64,000 bases of DNA from an uncultured Pseudoxanthomonas sp. Lineage in GTDB: Bacteria > Pseudomonadota > Gammaproteobacteria > Xanthomonadales > Xanthomonadaceae. The stretch covers positions 11,510 to 75,509 of the forward strand of contig CAMLGZ010000020.1 in assembly GCA_946479745.1 (NCBI GenBank), in the 5' to 3' direction. Under the pieces are notes generated by a model, which saw only the letters and a list, made by a program, of their open reading frames with translations, was not told the DNA's origin and did not search any database. Shown piece by piece: positions 47,937 through 56,508 of this stretch. A program made the position numbers and the translations under genes. How positions within the stretch are numbered: position 1 is the stretch's first letter; every line of letters starts with the position of its first letter.

Positions 47937-48136
47937 GTCATCCCGGCGAAAGCCGGGACCCAAGTCCCACATCGACGGAAAGTTGGGTCCCGGCTTTCGC
48001 CGGGATGACGACCTTTTCTTTAGCGGCAACCGTTCCAATCGGCCAGTTGCGCGCCCTTTTTGCAGAGCCGAGCTTGCTCGGCTGCTTTTGATCGTACACC
48101 TGCCCGCGAAGAGCAGCCGAGCAAGCTCGGCTCTAC
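47937..48136. repeat. GTCATCCCGGCG palindrome and GAGCCGAGC GTAG-REP pair
   Basis: 47937-48009 is a tight inverted pair (GTCATCCCGGCGAAAGCCGG facing its complement). 48062-48136 is a pair of GAGCCGAGCTTGCTCGGCTG hairpins, the right one with a full GTAG head (CTAC on plus), the left with GCAG. They fill the receptor-phhA gap. Confidence 0.85.
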
Positions 48137-48142
48137 AAACGC

Positions 48143-49030
48143 TTAGACGTCCGCGTCCATCGCCCAACCTTCGCCGGTGCCGCGCGTGTAAACCTTGTCA
48201 GTAGTCAGCACCTTGCCCGCCGGATAGGCCTCGCCCTTCGCCAGCCGCGCATAGATCGGGGTGAAGTCTGGTGCGGTCGCGGCGATCAATTGTTCGAAAC
48301 TGTCGATGACGAAGTAGGTCTTCTGGAAGGTATCGATGCGGTAGCGCGTGCGCATCACCCGCTCCAGATCGAAACCGATACGGTTGGGCGCCTCCGATTC
48401 CAGCGAGTAAAGCGACTCGCCCTTCGACGAAACAATGCCGCTGCCGTAGATGCGCAGGCCCTGCGGCGTGTCGATCAGGCCGAACTCCACCGTGTACCAG
48501 TACAGGCGCGTCAGGTTGACCAGCGCTTCCGGGCCGATGCCATGCGCCTTCACGCCGCCGCGGCCATAGGCCTGCATGTAGTCGGCGAACAAAGGGTTCA
48601 TCAGCAACGGCACATGGCCGAACAGATCGTGGAAAAGATCCGGTTCGGCGATGTAGTCGATCTGGTCGGGGCGACGGATCCACCAGGTCACCGGGAAGCG
48701 CCGATTGGCCAGATGGTCGAAGAAATCCAGTTCCGGCAGCAGGCCCTCCACGCCGATCAGGGTCCAACCGGTGGCCGCACCCAGCACTTCGTTCAATTGG
48801 TCGAAGCGCGGAATCGCATGCGGGGTCATGCCCATTTCGTCCTGGGCGTGCAGGAATTCCTCGCTGGCACGCCCCACCAGCAGCTCGCGCTGGCGCTGAT
48901 ACAGCGTGCCCCAGGTGGCGTGATCCTCGGCCCGGTAATCCTCCCACGGTTGTTCCACCACGGCGGTCGTATAGACCGGGACGTAGCCCTTGTCGGTCTC
49001 TTGGTGCTCGACGCGGCGCGGCTCGTTCAT
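48143..49030 (-). CDS. phhA: Phenylalanine-4-hydroxylase
   Basis: 295 residues from ATG 49030 with GGAGAA five bases upstream. Monomeric bacterial PAH: iron ligands His134 and His139 in FHDLFGHVPLLMNP and Glu182 in YWYTVEFGLI. The pterin-binding and catalytic core also includes GWTLIGVEGLLPELDFFDHL and RIYGSGIVSSKGES. Converts phenylalanine to tyrosine with tetrahydrobiopterin (or a pterin) and O2, feeding Phe catabolism. Divergent from an Lrp/AsnC regulator, a common pairing. Neither the pterin dehydratase phhB nor a hydroxyphenylpyruvate pathway is in the window. Confidence 0.95.
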   Translation of the reverse strand: MNEPRRVEHQETDKGYVPVYTTAVVEQPWEDYRAEDHATWGTLYQRQRELLVGRASEEFLHAQDEMGMTPHAIPRFDQLNEVLGAATGWTLIGVEGLLPELDFFDHLANRRFPVTWWIRRPDQIDYIAEPDLFHDLFGHVPLLMNPLFADYMQAYGRGGVKAHGIGPEALVNLTRLYWYTVEFGLIDTPQGLRIYGSGIVSSKGESLYSLESEAPNRIGFDLERVMRTRYRIDTFQKTYFVIDSFEQLIAATAPDFTPIYARLAKGEAYPAGKVLTTDKVYTRGTGEGWAMDADV

Positions 49031-49076
49031 GGGTTCTCCGGGAGGATTGAAGCGGCATTCGATGTTAGCGCCGCAA

Positions 49077-49124
49077 TGGCGCAACAGGGTTGCAAAGTTG
49101 CAAAGATCTGCGGTGTTGGCGCAA
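49077..49124. promoter_or_regulatory. Candidate operator in the phhA/Lrp divergent promoter
   Basis: Two direct TGGCGCAA octamers (49077-49084 and 49117-49124) 40 bases apart flank a tandem TTGCAAAG TTGCAAAG (49090-49105). Spacing near four helical turns and position between the divergent starts suit Lrp-type binding. Confidence 0.45.
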
Positions 49125-49158
49125 TATTCGTGCGTAAAATGCAGAAAGTGAGCATGAA

Positions 49159-49641
49159 ATGGCCGAATCCCTTTCCCTGGACCGCACCGACCTGCGCCTG
49201 CTCGCACTCCTGCAGCAGGACGGACGCGCCACCAATGCCGATATCGCCGCGCAGGTGAACCTGTCCCCGTCCGCTTGTCTGAGAAGGATCCAGCGACTGG
49301 AATCTTCGGGCGTGATCCGCGGCTACGCAGCCATGGTCGATCCCAAGCGCGTCGGCCTGGGCCTGCAGGCGTTCGTACGCGTGCAATTGGAAAAGCACGG
49401 CCAATTGGGACTGGACCGGTTCATCGAAGGAGTGAACGACTGGGACGAAGTGGTCGCCTGCCATGCGCTCACCGGCGACATGGATTATCTGTTGCAAGTG
49501 GTGGTGCAGGACCTGGAGCACTTCTCCCGCTTCCTGCTGGACAAACTGATCAACGCCACCGGCGTGGCCGATGTGAATTCCAGTTTCGTCCTGCGCACGG
49601 TCAAGCAGACGCGGGCGTTGCCGCTGGGGCATTTGCAATAA
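49159..49641 (+). CDS. Lrp/AsnC-family transcriptional regulator
   Basis: 160 residues. N-terminal winged HTH: LDRTDLRLLALLQQDGRATN, ADIAAQVNLSPSACLRRIQR (recognition helix) and LESSGVIRGYAAMVD. C-terminal RAM domain: FVRVQLEKHG, CHALTGDMDYLLQVVVQDLE. Amino-acid-responsive regulator; divergent orientation makes control of phhA likely, in response to Phe or Tyr. In other bacteria phhA is instead controlled by PhhR (NtrC type), so this would be a different mode. Confidence 0.92.
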   Translation: MAESLSLDRTDLRLLALLQQDGRATNADIAAQVNLSPSACLRRIQRLESSGVIRGYAAMVDPKRVGLGLQAFVRVQLEKHGQLGLDRFIEGVNDWDEVVACHALTGDMDYLLQVVVQDLEHFSRFLLDKLINATGVADVNSSFVLRTVKQTRALPLGHLQ

Positions 49642-49649
49642 CGGATCGT

Positions 49650-49715
49650 GTAGGAGCGGGCCCTGCCCGCGACGCTCTACCGGTAAAGCCCGTCGCGGGC
49701 AGGGACCGCTCCTAC
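49650..49715. repeat. GTAG-REP pair, GAGCGGGCCCTGCCCGC family
   Basis: GTAGGAGCGGGCCCTGCCCG hairpin and inverted mate ending CCGCTCCTAC, between the regulator stop and the convergent lipoprotein stop. Confidence 0.9.
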
Positions 49716-49722
49716 AAGAGCA

Positions 49723-50322
49723 TCATTTGAGGGGCAGCGTCACGCTCTTGATGCATTCGTCGACCGTGGCCTTGAGCGTCGGGTCGGTAACCGATTGCAA
49801 CGCGGCTAGCGCTTTTGCTTCATAGGCCTCGGCCACACCTGGCGCGGGCTCAAGGAAGGGAGAAGTGCACAAGTTGTCGACGGCGTAGCCGTGCCCCACC
49901 ATCGCCAGCACGCGCTCGGGCGCATTCGGCAGCGCCTGGGCCAGCGCACGGCTCAAGGTCTCGGCAGTGTCGGCATCGGAGGCAGGGCGCAAGCGAAGAG
50001 CAATCGTCAGCCAGACGGGATCGGCGGTAGCGATGGCGTCGCTGACTTTGCCGAAGCGCGCATCGTCCTGGCCCAGCGCAAGGAGGGCGGCCTTGGCTCC
50101 CTTGCTGTCGATTTCCCCGTTGATCTGCCGGGCCAGTTCCGGTTCCACCGGCGCCGATTGCGCAGAGGGCACGGACGGCGCTGAGGCGGCAGCGGGAGCT
50201 GCGGAAACCGGTGCGGCCGGCGGCGACGCCTCGGCAGGCTCCCGCGGTGCAGCGACAGGCTTGCAGGCCGATAACAACAGTCCGCCAAAGACCAACAAAA
50301 CCGCCAATCCAGGTCGCTTCAC
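49723..50322 (-). CDS. Hypothetical lipoprotein with Ala/Pro linker
   Basis: 199 residues from GTG 50322, supported by GGAG six bases upstream (an ATG 30 codons earlier lies before the signal). Lipobox LLSAC in AVLLVFGGLLLSACKPVA. An Ala/Pro/Ser-rich linker spans about residues 20-65, and the C-terminal domain has two Cys (NLCTSPF; VDECIKSV) and helical TEAL-type repeats (TAETLSRALAQALPNAPERV). Function unknown. Divergent from the second TonB-dependent receptor. Confidence 0.65.
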   Translation of the reverse strand: MKRPGLAVLLVFGGLLLSACKPVAAPREPAEASPPAAPVSAAPAAASAPSVPSAQSAPVEPELARQINGEIDSKGAKAALLALGQDDARFGKVSDAIATADPVWLTIALRLRPASDADTAETLSRALAQALPNAPERVLAMVGHGYAVDNLCTSPFLEPAPGVAEAYEAKALAALQSVTDPTLKATVDECIKSVTLPLK

Positions 50323-50498
50323 AGGGTGCTCCGCAAGAGGAAAGCGGGCAGGATCGCAAAATTGGCGGCGCCCGGTTCGTGACCTGATCGGCTGAACGGG
50401 ACTTCCGGCCATTGCCCCGGCTGTTGCTGTCCTGCAACATGCGCGTGCTAGGCGCCAAACCCGCCTTCGCCTCCTTCCACCACCCTCCGGAAGCCAAC

Positions 50499-52781
50499 AT
50501 GCCCTCCAGCCGCTCCTCGTCCGTGCGTCCGCACCGACTCGCCATCGCCATTGCCGCCCTGTTGCCGTTCGGCACAGTCCTCGCCCAGGAAGCCGTGCCC
50601 GCCGCGCCGGCGCAAAGCGAAGCCACCACGCTGGATGCGGTGCAAGTCACTGCGCAGCGTCGCGTGGAAAACATCAAAGACGTGCCGGTTTCCATCAGCA
50701 CCATAAACAGCGAAAAGCTCGACGTCCTAGCCTCCGGCGGCAACGACGTGCGCTTTCTGTCGGCGCGCGTGCCCAGCCTCAATATCGAATCGTCGTACGG
50801 ACGCGCCTTCCCGCGTTTCTACATCCGCGGATTGGGCAACACCGACTTCGACCTCAACGCCTCGCAGCCGGTGTCGTTGATCTACGACGAAGTAGTGCAG
50901 GAAAGTCCGTTGCTGAAAGGCTTCCCGGTATTCGATCTGGAACGCATCGAAGTATTGCGCGGCCCGCAGGGCACGCTGTTCGGCCGCAACACGCCGGCCG
51001 GCGTGGTGAAATTCGAATCGGCCAAGCCGACGCAGGAATTCGGCGGCTACGGCAGGGTGTCCTACGGCACCGACGACATGTGGAACGTGGAAGGCGCCGT
51101 CGGTGGCGGCTTGACCGATCGCTGGTCCGCCCGCGCCTCGGTGCTGTTCCAGCGCCGCGAGGACTCGGTGACCAACACCAACATCCCCGGTCCCGACCGT
51201 GGCGCCGAAGGCTACGACGAGTCCGCCGCACGGGTGCAGTTCCTGTACGAAGGCGATGCGTTCGAAGGCTTGTTCAACCTGCACAAGCGCCACCTCAACG
51301 GCACCGCGCGTCTGTTCCGCGCCAACATCATCGACCCGGGCACCAACAACCTGGTGCCTGGCTTCGACCGCGATGAAGTGTCCACCGACGGCGTCAACTT
51401 CTCCGAACTCGATACCTGGGGCGGGAGCGCACGCCTGCGGTGGGAGTTGGGCCGTGTGAACCTGTACTCCATCACTGGCTACGAAACCGCCGAGTCGCTC
51501 AATCGCGGCGATATCGACGGCGGCTACGGCGCTGCGTTCCTCGGCCCGGGCAATTCGGGACCGGGCTTCATCCCGTTCGCATCGGAATCGGCCGATGGTC
51601 TGCCCGACCATCGCCAGATCACCCAGGAATTCCGCATCGAGTCCAACGAATGGGGCCGCTTCGACTGGCAGGCAGGCCTGTTCTACTACGACGAAGACAT
51701 CACCATCGACAGCTTCAATTACGACTCGCTGACCGCCGGCAATCCGCAAGCCGGCCATGCGATCCAGGAGCAGCGCAACAAGGCCTGGGCGGTATTCGCT
51801 TCCGGCGATTTCGATGTCACCGACAAACTGAAGCTGCGCGGCGGCTTGCGCTACACGCAGGACAAGAAGGACTTCAGCGCCAGCGTGCTGGAGGGCGCGC
51901 CGTTTGGTGCGCCGGTCGGCGGTCCGTATCGGGTCAACACCGACGTCGACGATGTCAGCGGCGACCTGAGCGCGGTGTACCAGCTCAACGAAGACATCAA
52001 CCTGTACGCGCGCGTGGCCAAGGGTTTCCGCGCACCATCGATCCAAGGTCGTCTGCTGTTCGCCAGCGCCACGGCGCCCAATGGCGGCGTGTCCACCGCC
52101 GACTCGGAAGAAGTAATTTCCTATGAGGCCGGCATCAAGGCCGACCTGTGGGACAAGCGCGCGCGCATCGGCTTCAATGTGTTCCGCTACGACGTCAACG
52201 ACCAGCAAATCATCGCGGTAGGCGGCGGCTCCAATATCGCCACGCTGCTCAACGCGGACAAGACCATCGGCCAGGGCTTCGAGCTGGATCTGGAGGCTTA
52301 CCTCACCGACAACCTGCTGGTGACCCTGGGCAGCAGCTACAACGACACCGAGATCGACGACCCCAGCCTGTTCCTGCCCGGTTGCGGCGGCGGTTGCACG
52401 GTGACCGATCCGCTCACGGCCAATGGCTACTCGATCGACGGCAACTCGCTGCCGCAGGCGCCCAAGTGGGTGCACAACGTGACCGCGCGCTGGGCCATGC
52501 CGGTGGGCCAGGGCGGTGAGTTCTACGTGTTCACCGACTGGGCCTATCGCAGCGAAGTGAACTTCTTCCTGTACGAATCGGTGGAATTCACCGGCAAGTC
52601 CTCGCTGGAAGGCGGCTTGCGCGTCGGCTACAACTGGAACCAGGGCGACTACGGCGTGGCCGTGTTCGGCCGCAACATCACCGACCAGACCCGCATCGTC
52701 GGCGGCATCGACTTCAACAACCTGACCGGCTTCCTCAACGAGCCGCGTACGGTGGGCCTGGAGTTCAGCGCCCGGTTCTGA
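50499..52781 (+). CDS. TonB-dependent outer-membrane receptor
   Basis: 760 residues from ATG 50499 (MPSSRSSSVRPHRLAIAIAA; signal cut after VLA). TonB-box/plug segment TTLDAVQVTAQRRVENIKDV, plug motif IEVLRGPQGTLFGRNTPAGV. The barrel ends with Phe (LEFSARF), the classic terminal aromatic for outer-membrane assembly. The plug's RIEVLRGPQGTLFGRNT and the rather short barrel match the large xanthomonad family of receptors (FyuA/CirA-like) whose substrates range from siderophores to plant carbohydrates. Substrate unassigned. No carbohydrate genes flank it. Confidence 0.87.
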   Translation: MPSSRSSSVRPHRLAIAIAALLPFGTVLAQEAVPAAPAQSEATTLDAVQVTAQRRVENIKDVPVSISTINSEKLDVLASGGNDVRFLSARVPSLNIESSYGRAFPRFYIRGLGNTDFDLNASQPVSLIYDEVVQESPLLKGFPVFDLERIEVLRGPQGTLFGRNTPAGVVKFESAKPTQEFGGYGRVSYGTDDMWNVEGAVGGGLTDRWSARASVLFQRREDSVTNTNIPGPDRGAEGYDESAARVQFLYEGDAFEGLFNLHKRHLNGTARLFRANIIDPGTNNLVPGFDRDEVSTDGVNFSELDTWGGSARLRWELGRVNLYSITGYETAESLNRGDIDGGYGAAFLGPGNSGPGFIPFASESADGLPDHRQITQEFRIESNEWGRFDWQAGLFYYDEDITIDSFNYDSLTAGNPQAGHAIQEQRNKAWAVFASGDFDVTDKLKLRGGLRYTQDKKDFSASVLEGAPFGAPVGGPYRVNTDVDDVSGDLSAVYQLNEDINLYARVAKGFRAPSIQGRLLFASATAPNGGVSTADSEEVISYEAGIKADLWDKRARIGFNVFRYDVNDQQIIAVGGGSNIATLLNADKTIGQGFELDLEAYLTDNLLVTLGSSYNDTEIDDPSLFLPGCGGGCTVTDPLTANGYSIDGNSLPQAPKWVHNVTARWAMPVGQGGEFYVFTDWAYRSEVNFFLYESVEFTGKSSLEGGLRVGYNWNQGDYGVAVFGRNITDQTRIVGGIDFNNLTGFLNEPRTVGLEFSARF

Positions 52782-52830
52782 TGCAACGGCGGCTCTCCTT
52801 TCTCACGGAAGGAGAGCCGGCCGGAAAGCA

Positions 52831-52928
52831 GTAGGAGCGACGCGAGTTGCGAAGCTCGTAGATTGTCGAATTGCGGAATCTTTTGATCGTTTGGTTGCCG
52901 GGGGCTTCGCGACTTGCGTCGCTCCTAC
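52831..52928. repeat. GTAG-REP pair, GAGCGACGCGAG family
   Basis: GTAGGAGCGACGCGAGTTGC with inverted mate ending GTCGCTCCTAC, between the receptor and the convergent epimerase gene. The same family is at 54015-54111. Confidence 0.9.
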
Positions 52929-52944
52929 AACGCGACCAGGGACG

Positions 52945-53928
52945 TCAACTCACCGGGTAAGGTCCGTCCTCGAATGTTTGCGCGTGGTAGCCCTTCGTGC
53001 CGACTTCGATGGCCAGCGGGCTGCGCGGATCTTCGCCGGTGCGCAGGCTTTCCAACATGCGGGCGAAATCGTAGTTCGGTTTCCATCCCAGCGCCTGCCG
53101 AGCGGCCGCGTTGACGTAGACGCGTTCGATCCCCGCGAACATGCGCCACCCGCGGCGCGCGTAAGCCGTTTCGTAGTCGGGAAAGTATCGCGCCACCACC
53201 GAGGGTGCGTCGTCGTGCAGCTGCTGCAGATCTTCGCGATCGAAGGGCGTGGTCGCGCTGACGATGAAACGGCCGAAACCTATCCCGGCCGCGCGCTCCA
53301 CCGCGCACAAGTGCGCATCCACCACGTCCTGCAGATCCGCGCGCCGGTACAGGAACTCGTTGGCCTTGATGTTGGCGTCGGCGAAACTCTCGCGCACCTG
53401 CCTGCGGTCGTCGGCCTCGGGAAAGAAACGCGAGGCGCGCAGCACCACGCACGGCAGCCGCTCGTTGCGATGGAACAGCTGGCATAAGTCCTCGGCCGCG
53501 ACCTTGGTCACGCCGTAGATGTTCTTCGGCACCGGCACCACGTCCTCGGTGATCCAGGCCGAAGGCGCGCCCGGCGGCGGCACCAGCGCATCGCCATAGA
53601 GGCTGGTGGTGCTGGTGAACACGAAAGCGCCCACGCCGTTGCGCTTGGCCGCTTCCAGCAGATTGAGCGTGCCGGTGATGTTGGTGTCCACGAAATCCTG
53701 CCGCGTGTGCGTGGCCACGTGCGGTTTGTGCAGCGTGGCCGAATGCAGGACCGCATCGATACCGCGCATGCAGCGGTCGACAAAGGCGCGGTCGGCGACG
53801 GAGCCGACCAGATCGGTGTGCGAAGAGGGCGATATATCGACGCCCGTAACTTCGCGGCCTTGTGCGCGCAACGTGCGCACCAGCCCTTCTCCCAGATGTC
53901 CCGCACTGCCGGTAACCAGTATCCGCAT
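52945..53928 (-). CDS. NAD(P)-dependent epimerase/dehydratase (extended SDR)
   Basis: 327 residues from ATG 53928 (MRILVTGSAGHLGEGLVRTL), the Rossmann GxxGxxG motif at the start; upstream in-frame residues are not SDR-like. Catalytic YGVTKVAAED (YxxxK), with an upstream TSTTSLYG Ser/Thr. Sugar-nucleotide or similar substrate specificity not readable. The conserved RASRFFPEADD and FGRFIVSATTPF segments suggest a UDP-sugar-like family common in xanthomonads. Stands alone between repeat pairs. Confidence 0.87.
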   Translation of the reverse strand: MRILVTGSAGHLGEGLVRTLRAQGREVTGVDISPSSHTDLVGSVADRAFVDRCMRGIDAVLHSATLHKPHVATHTRQDFVDTNITGTLNLLEAAKRNGVGAFVFTSTTSLYGDALVPPPGAPSAWITEDVVPVPKNIYGVTKVAAEDLCQLFHRNERLPCVVLRASRFFPEADDRRQVRESFADANIKANEFLYRRADLQDVVDAHLCAVERAAGIGFGRFIVSATTPFDREDLQQLHDDAPSVVARYFPDYETAYARRGWRMFAGIERVYVNAAARQALGWKPNYDFARMLESLRTGEDPRSPLAIEVGTKGYHAQTFEDGPYPVS

Positions 53929-54014
53929 GTCGCGTAAGCCCGCCGGAAAACGGCGATTATAGTCATGCGCGCGGAATGACCGTTCTTCCCGTAGAGGGGG
54001 CGGCATCGATGGTT

Positions 54015-54111
54015 GTAGGAGCGACGCGAGTCGCGAAGCTCGCAATCCTGCAAATCGCCAGACCTGCGGAAGATCGGTTGTTCGATGCTTCGCGACTCGC
54101 GTCGCTCCTAC
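54015..54111. repeat. GTAG-REP pair, GAGCGACGCGAG family, giving the chitinase stop
   Basis: GTAGGAGCGACGCGAGTCGC and inverted mate ending in CTAC at 54108-54111. The complement of 54108-54110 is the TAG stop of the chitinase gene. Confidence 0.9.
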
Positions 54112-55256
54112 AGAGGCGCGGGATTGTCCTGCAAGGCTGCGTGGACCACGCCCAGAAGCTGTTCTTCGGGATCGGTGCGCTGCTCCCAGTACATCACGCC
54201 GCCCAGGCCGCGTTCACGCACGAATTCCACCTTGGCCCGCAGCGCCTGTGGATCTTCGTAGCTGATCAGGCGGCGTTCGTTTCCGTTCCAGAGCCAGGCC
54301 GATTGCGCCTGATCGTCCCACAAGCGTACGAAGCCGTTCTTGTCGAGATAGCGGTGGGCGATGTCTTGCCAGGTAACGAAGCCGCCTTCGCTGCCGAAGG
54401 GCTGATGCAATCCCTGTTGAGCGTCGGTGACGTCGCCGAAGATCCTTCCGTAGAACGCCAAACCGACATTGAGCTTGCGTGGCGGGGTGCCGGCTTTCAA
54501 GAACTCGTCCACCGCTTTCTCGGTCGTGCGGCTGCCCGGCGCCGCCGTACGCGAACGGTACAACGATGCGTGATGACCGGTGGTCGGCGTCAGGCTGCCG
54601 TAGAAGTCGTAGGTCATCAGGTTGATCCAGTCCAGCACCTCGGAGATGCGGGCGATCTCCAGGCCGCGCGCGGCTTCGCCGTCGGCGGCGGCGATGGTCA
54701 GCAGATAGCGACGGCCGCCGTGGGTTGCGCCCAGCGCGTCCAGCTTGGCGCGGACCGCCTGCAGCAGCAGGGTGAAATTCTGCTTGTCTTCCGGACGATG
54801 GCTGATACCCGGCCCCGGATGGGCCGGATACTCCCAGTCGATATCCAACCCATCCAGATCGTGCTTGCGCACCAGCGCCACGGCAGTGTCGGCGAAACGC
54901 GCGCGCGCGACGTCGGTCAGCGCGGCTTCGGAAAAATTGCCCGCACCCCAGCCGCCGATCGACAGCAGCACCTTCAGGTCCGGATTGACCTTGCGCAAAG
55001 CCACCAGGCCCGTCAGCGAACGAGCGGCGGTTTCGTGCGGTAGGAAAACCTCATGCGCCGGATTGACCTGTGCGAAAGCGAAGTTGATGACGTCCAGTTT
55101 GTCCGCACTGATCCTGGGCAGCGCCGGGCCATCTGCGACGTAGCCGATGATGCGGTAGTCGCGCGCGGCTTCATTCGCACCGGCAGCACCGGGGAACGCC
55201 GCAAACAGGAACATGGCCACCGCCAGCCGTACGATATCCCTACGCAGGATTTCCAT
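54108..55256 (-). CDS. Exported glycoside hydrolase family 18 (chitinase-type)
   Basis: 382 residues from ATG 55256 with a strong SD GGAGGTAA. Signal RRDIVRLAVAMFLFAAFPGA cut near AGA. GH18 catalytic motif DGLDIDWEYPAHPG (DxxDxDxE, Glu as acid/base) and substrate motifs LSIGGWGAG, INLMTYDFYGS and GGVMYWEQ. Single domain with no carbohydrate-binding module. Could degrade chitin, chitooligosaccharides or peptidoglycan-like GlcNAc polymers. Ends with the TAG from a REP, as tatD, panE and recF do. Confidence 0.9.
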   Translation of the reverse strand: MEILRRDIVRLAVAMFLFAAFPGAAGANEAARDYRIIGYVADGPALPRISADKLDVINFAFAQVNPAHEVFLPHETAARSLTGLVALRKVNPDLKVLLSIGGWGAGNFSEAALTDVARARFADTAVALVRKHDLDGLDIDWEYPAHPGPGISHRPEDKQNFTLLLQAVRAKLDALGATHGGRRYLLTIAAADGEAARGLEIARISEVLDWINLMTYDFYGSLTPTTGHHASLYRSRTAAPGSRTTEKAVDEFLKAGTPPRKLNVGLAFYGRIFGDVTDAQQGLHQPFGSEGGFVTWQDIAHRYLDKNGFVRLWDDQAQSAWLWNGNERRLISYEDPQALRAKVEFVRERGLGGVMYWEQRTDPEEQLLGVVHAALQDNPAPL

Positions 55257-55395
55257 TCGCCGCTTACCTCCGATGATCGCAAGGACCCAACTATAACGGC
55301 GCGATTCTGCCAACTGGAGCGAAGCCCGTAGCAGGAACAACAAGTCACGGCGGCAAGACAGAACTTGGCCGAATACGCGCGCCGTGGATGTCCTG

Positions 55396-56172
55396 TCAGG
55401 TCTGTGGCGGCTCGCGCGGCGGGAAACGCAATACCACCCCGCGTGTTTCTTCCTCCTGATTGCGCACCCACAACACCGGCACCGCGTGTGGCGCGGGCGG
55501 CTCCAGTTCGTCGTCCAGCGGCGCGAGGTCTTCTTCGTCTTCCCAGCTATAACGCTTGCGGGGCAATGCGGGATCCAGCTTGCGGAACAGCAATGCGGCC
55601 AGCAGGCCGCCCACCGCACCGCCCAGGTGCGACTGCCACGACACGCCCGGCTCGTGCGGCAACACCGTCAGCAGCATGCCGCCGTAGAACAGGAACGCGA
55701 TCATGCCGGTGGCGATCGCCGGCCGGTCGCGGCGCAACACGCCCAAGCCGAAAATCAGGAACATCAATCCATGAGTTACGCCGCTGGCGCCCAGGTGATG
55801 CGATCCCGCATCGCCCAGCCACCACGCGCCCAGCCCGGAACCGAGCCACAACAACGGCAGCGACCACAACGTGGCGCGCGGATACACGCTACCGGCCAGC
55901 GTGCCCAGCATCAGCAGGGCCACGCTGTTGGCGGCGATATGTTCCACCGATCCGTGCAGCAGCGGCGCAGTCAGCACGCCGAGCAGGCCTTGCACGCTAT
56001 GCGGCGCAACGGCGAACGGCGCCCAGTCGAAGCTGCCCTGCGCCGAATACACCAGGATCAGCGCCAGCACGAAAGCCAGGCTGAGATTGAGCGCACGGAT
56101 CAGGCGGCGACGGTCGGTCTTGCCTTGTTTTTCGGCGTCGTAGCGCGGGTCGTCGGGATGATGTGGGTCCAT
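55396..56172 (-). CDS. Rhomboid family intramembrane serine protease
   Basis: 258 residues. Six membrane helices. Catalytic Ser in HHLGASGVTHGLMFL (GASG) and catalytic His in WQSHLGGAVGGLLAALL. The L1-loop HGSVEHIAANSVALLMLG supplies the conserved HxxxxHxxxN. The C-terminal tail is acidic and cytoplasmic (YSWEDEEDLAPLDDELEPPA). Cleaves membrane protein substrates within the bilayer. Bacterial rhomboids often act in quality control or TatA activation, but nothing here identifies the substrate. Confidence 0.92.
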   Translation of the reverse strand: MDPHHPDDPRYDAEKQGKTDRRRLIRALNLSLAFVLALILVYSAQGSFDWAPFAVAPHSVQGLLGVLTAPLLHGSVEHIAANSVALLMLGTLAGSVYPRATLWSLPLLWLGSGLGAWWLGDAGSHHLGASGVTHGLMFLIFGLGVLRRDRPAIATGMIAFLFYGGMLLTVLPHEPGVSWQSHLGGAVGGLLAALLFRKLDPALPRKRYSWEDEEDLAPLDDELEPPAPHAVPVLWVRNQEEETRGVVLRFPPREPPQT

Positions 56173-56244
56173 GGGAAAGGGATGGCGGCGGGGTGTGGAA
56201 ATGCAAGGGTGGGGCGGGCCGGGATGGTGAATCCCGGCTTCTGC

Positions 56245-56433
56245 CCCCTCCCTTGCGAAGCAGGGGAGCTCGAAGCCGCCTCAAGCGGCTGAGGGGGAGG
56301 AGTTGCTCTTGGCGCTGAACTTGTAACGACCACGATAGTGGATGGCTGCGAACAACGAGTTTCAAGGCCGTCTATTGGCGCGCCAACAGCACCCCTCCCC
56401 AACCCTCCCCTTTGCTGCGCAAAAGGGAGGGGG
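56245..56433. repeat. CCCTCCCTTGCGAAG inverted repeat with CTCTTGGC core
   Basis: CCCTCCCTTGCGAAGCAGGG near 56245 and CCCTCCCCTTTGCTGCGCAA to about 56433 in inverse, with GGAGGAGTTGCTCTTGG inside. It is related to the 7697-7879 element. It fills the 336-base gap before the methyltransferase gene; nothing else seen there. Confidence 0.75.
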
Positions 56434-56508
56434 CCGGACACGTGCATTCACGCAGGGTGAGCACACCAACAAATCGGGCCAAGCGCGCGCACCGCGTAGA
56501 ATGCACAC

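Noticed and set aside
52801..52830. Rho-independent terminator after the second receptor
   Set aside because: GGAGAGCC/CTCTCC pairing exists but lacks a T-run and merges into REP DNA; left unannotated.
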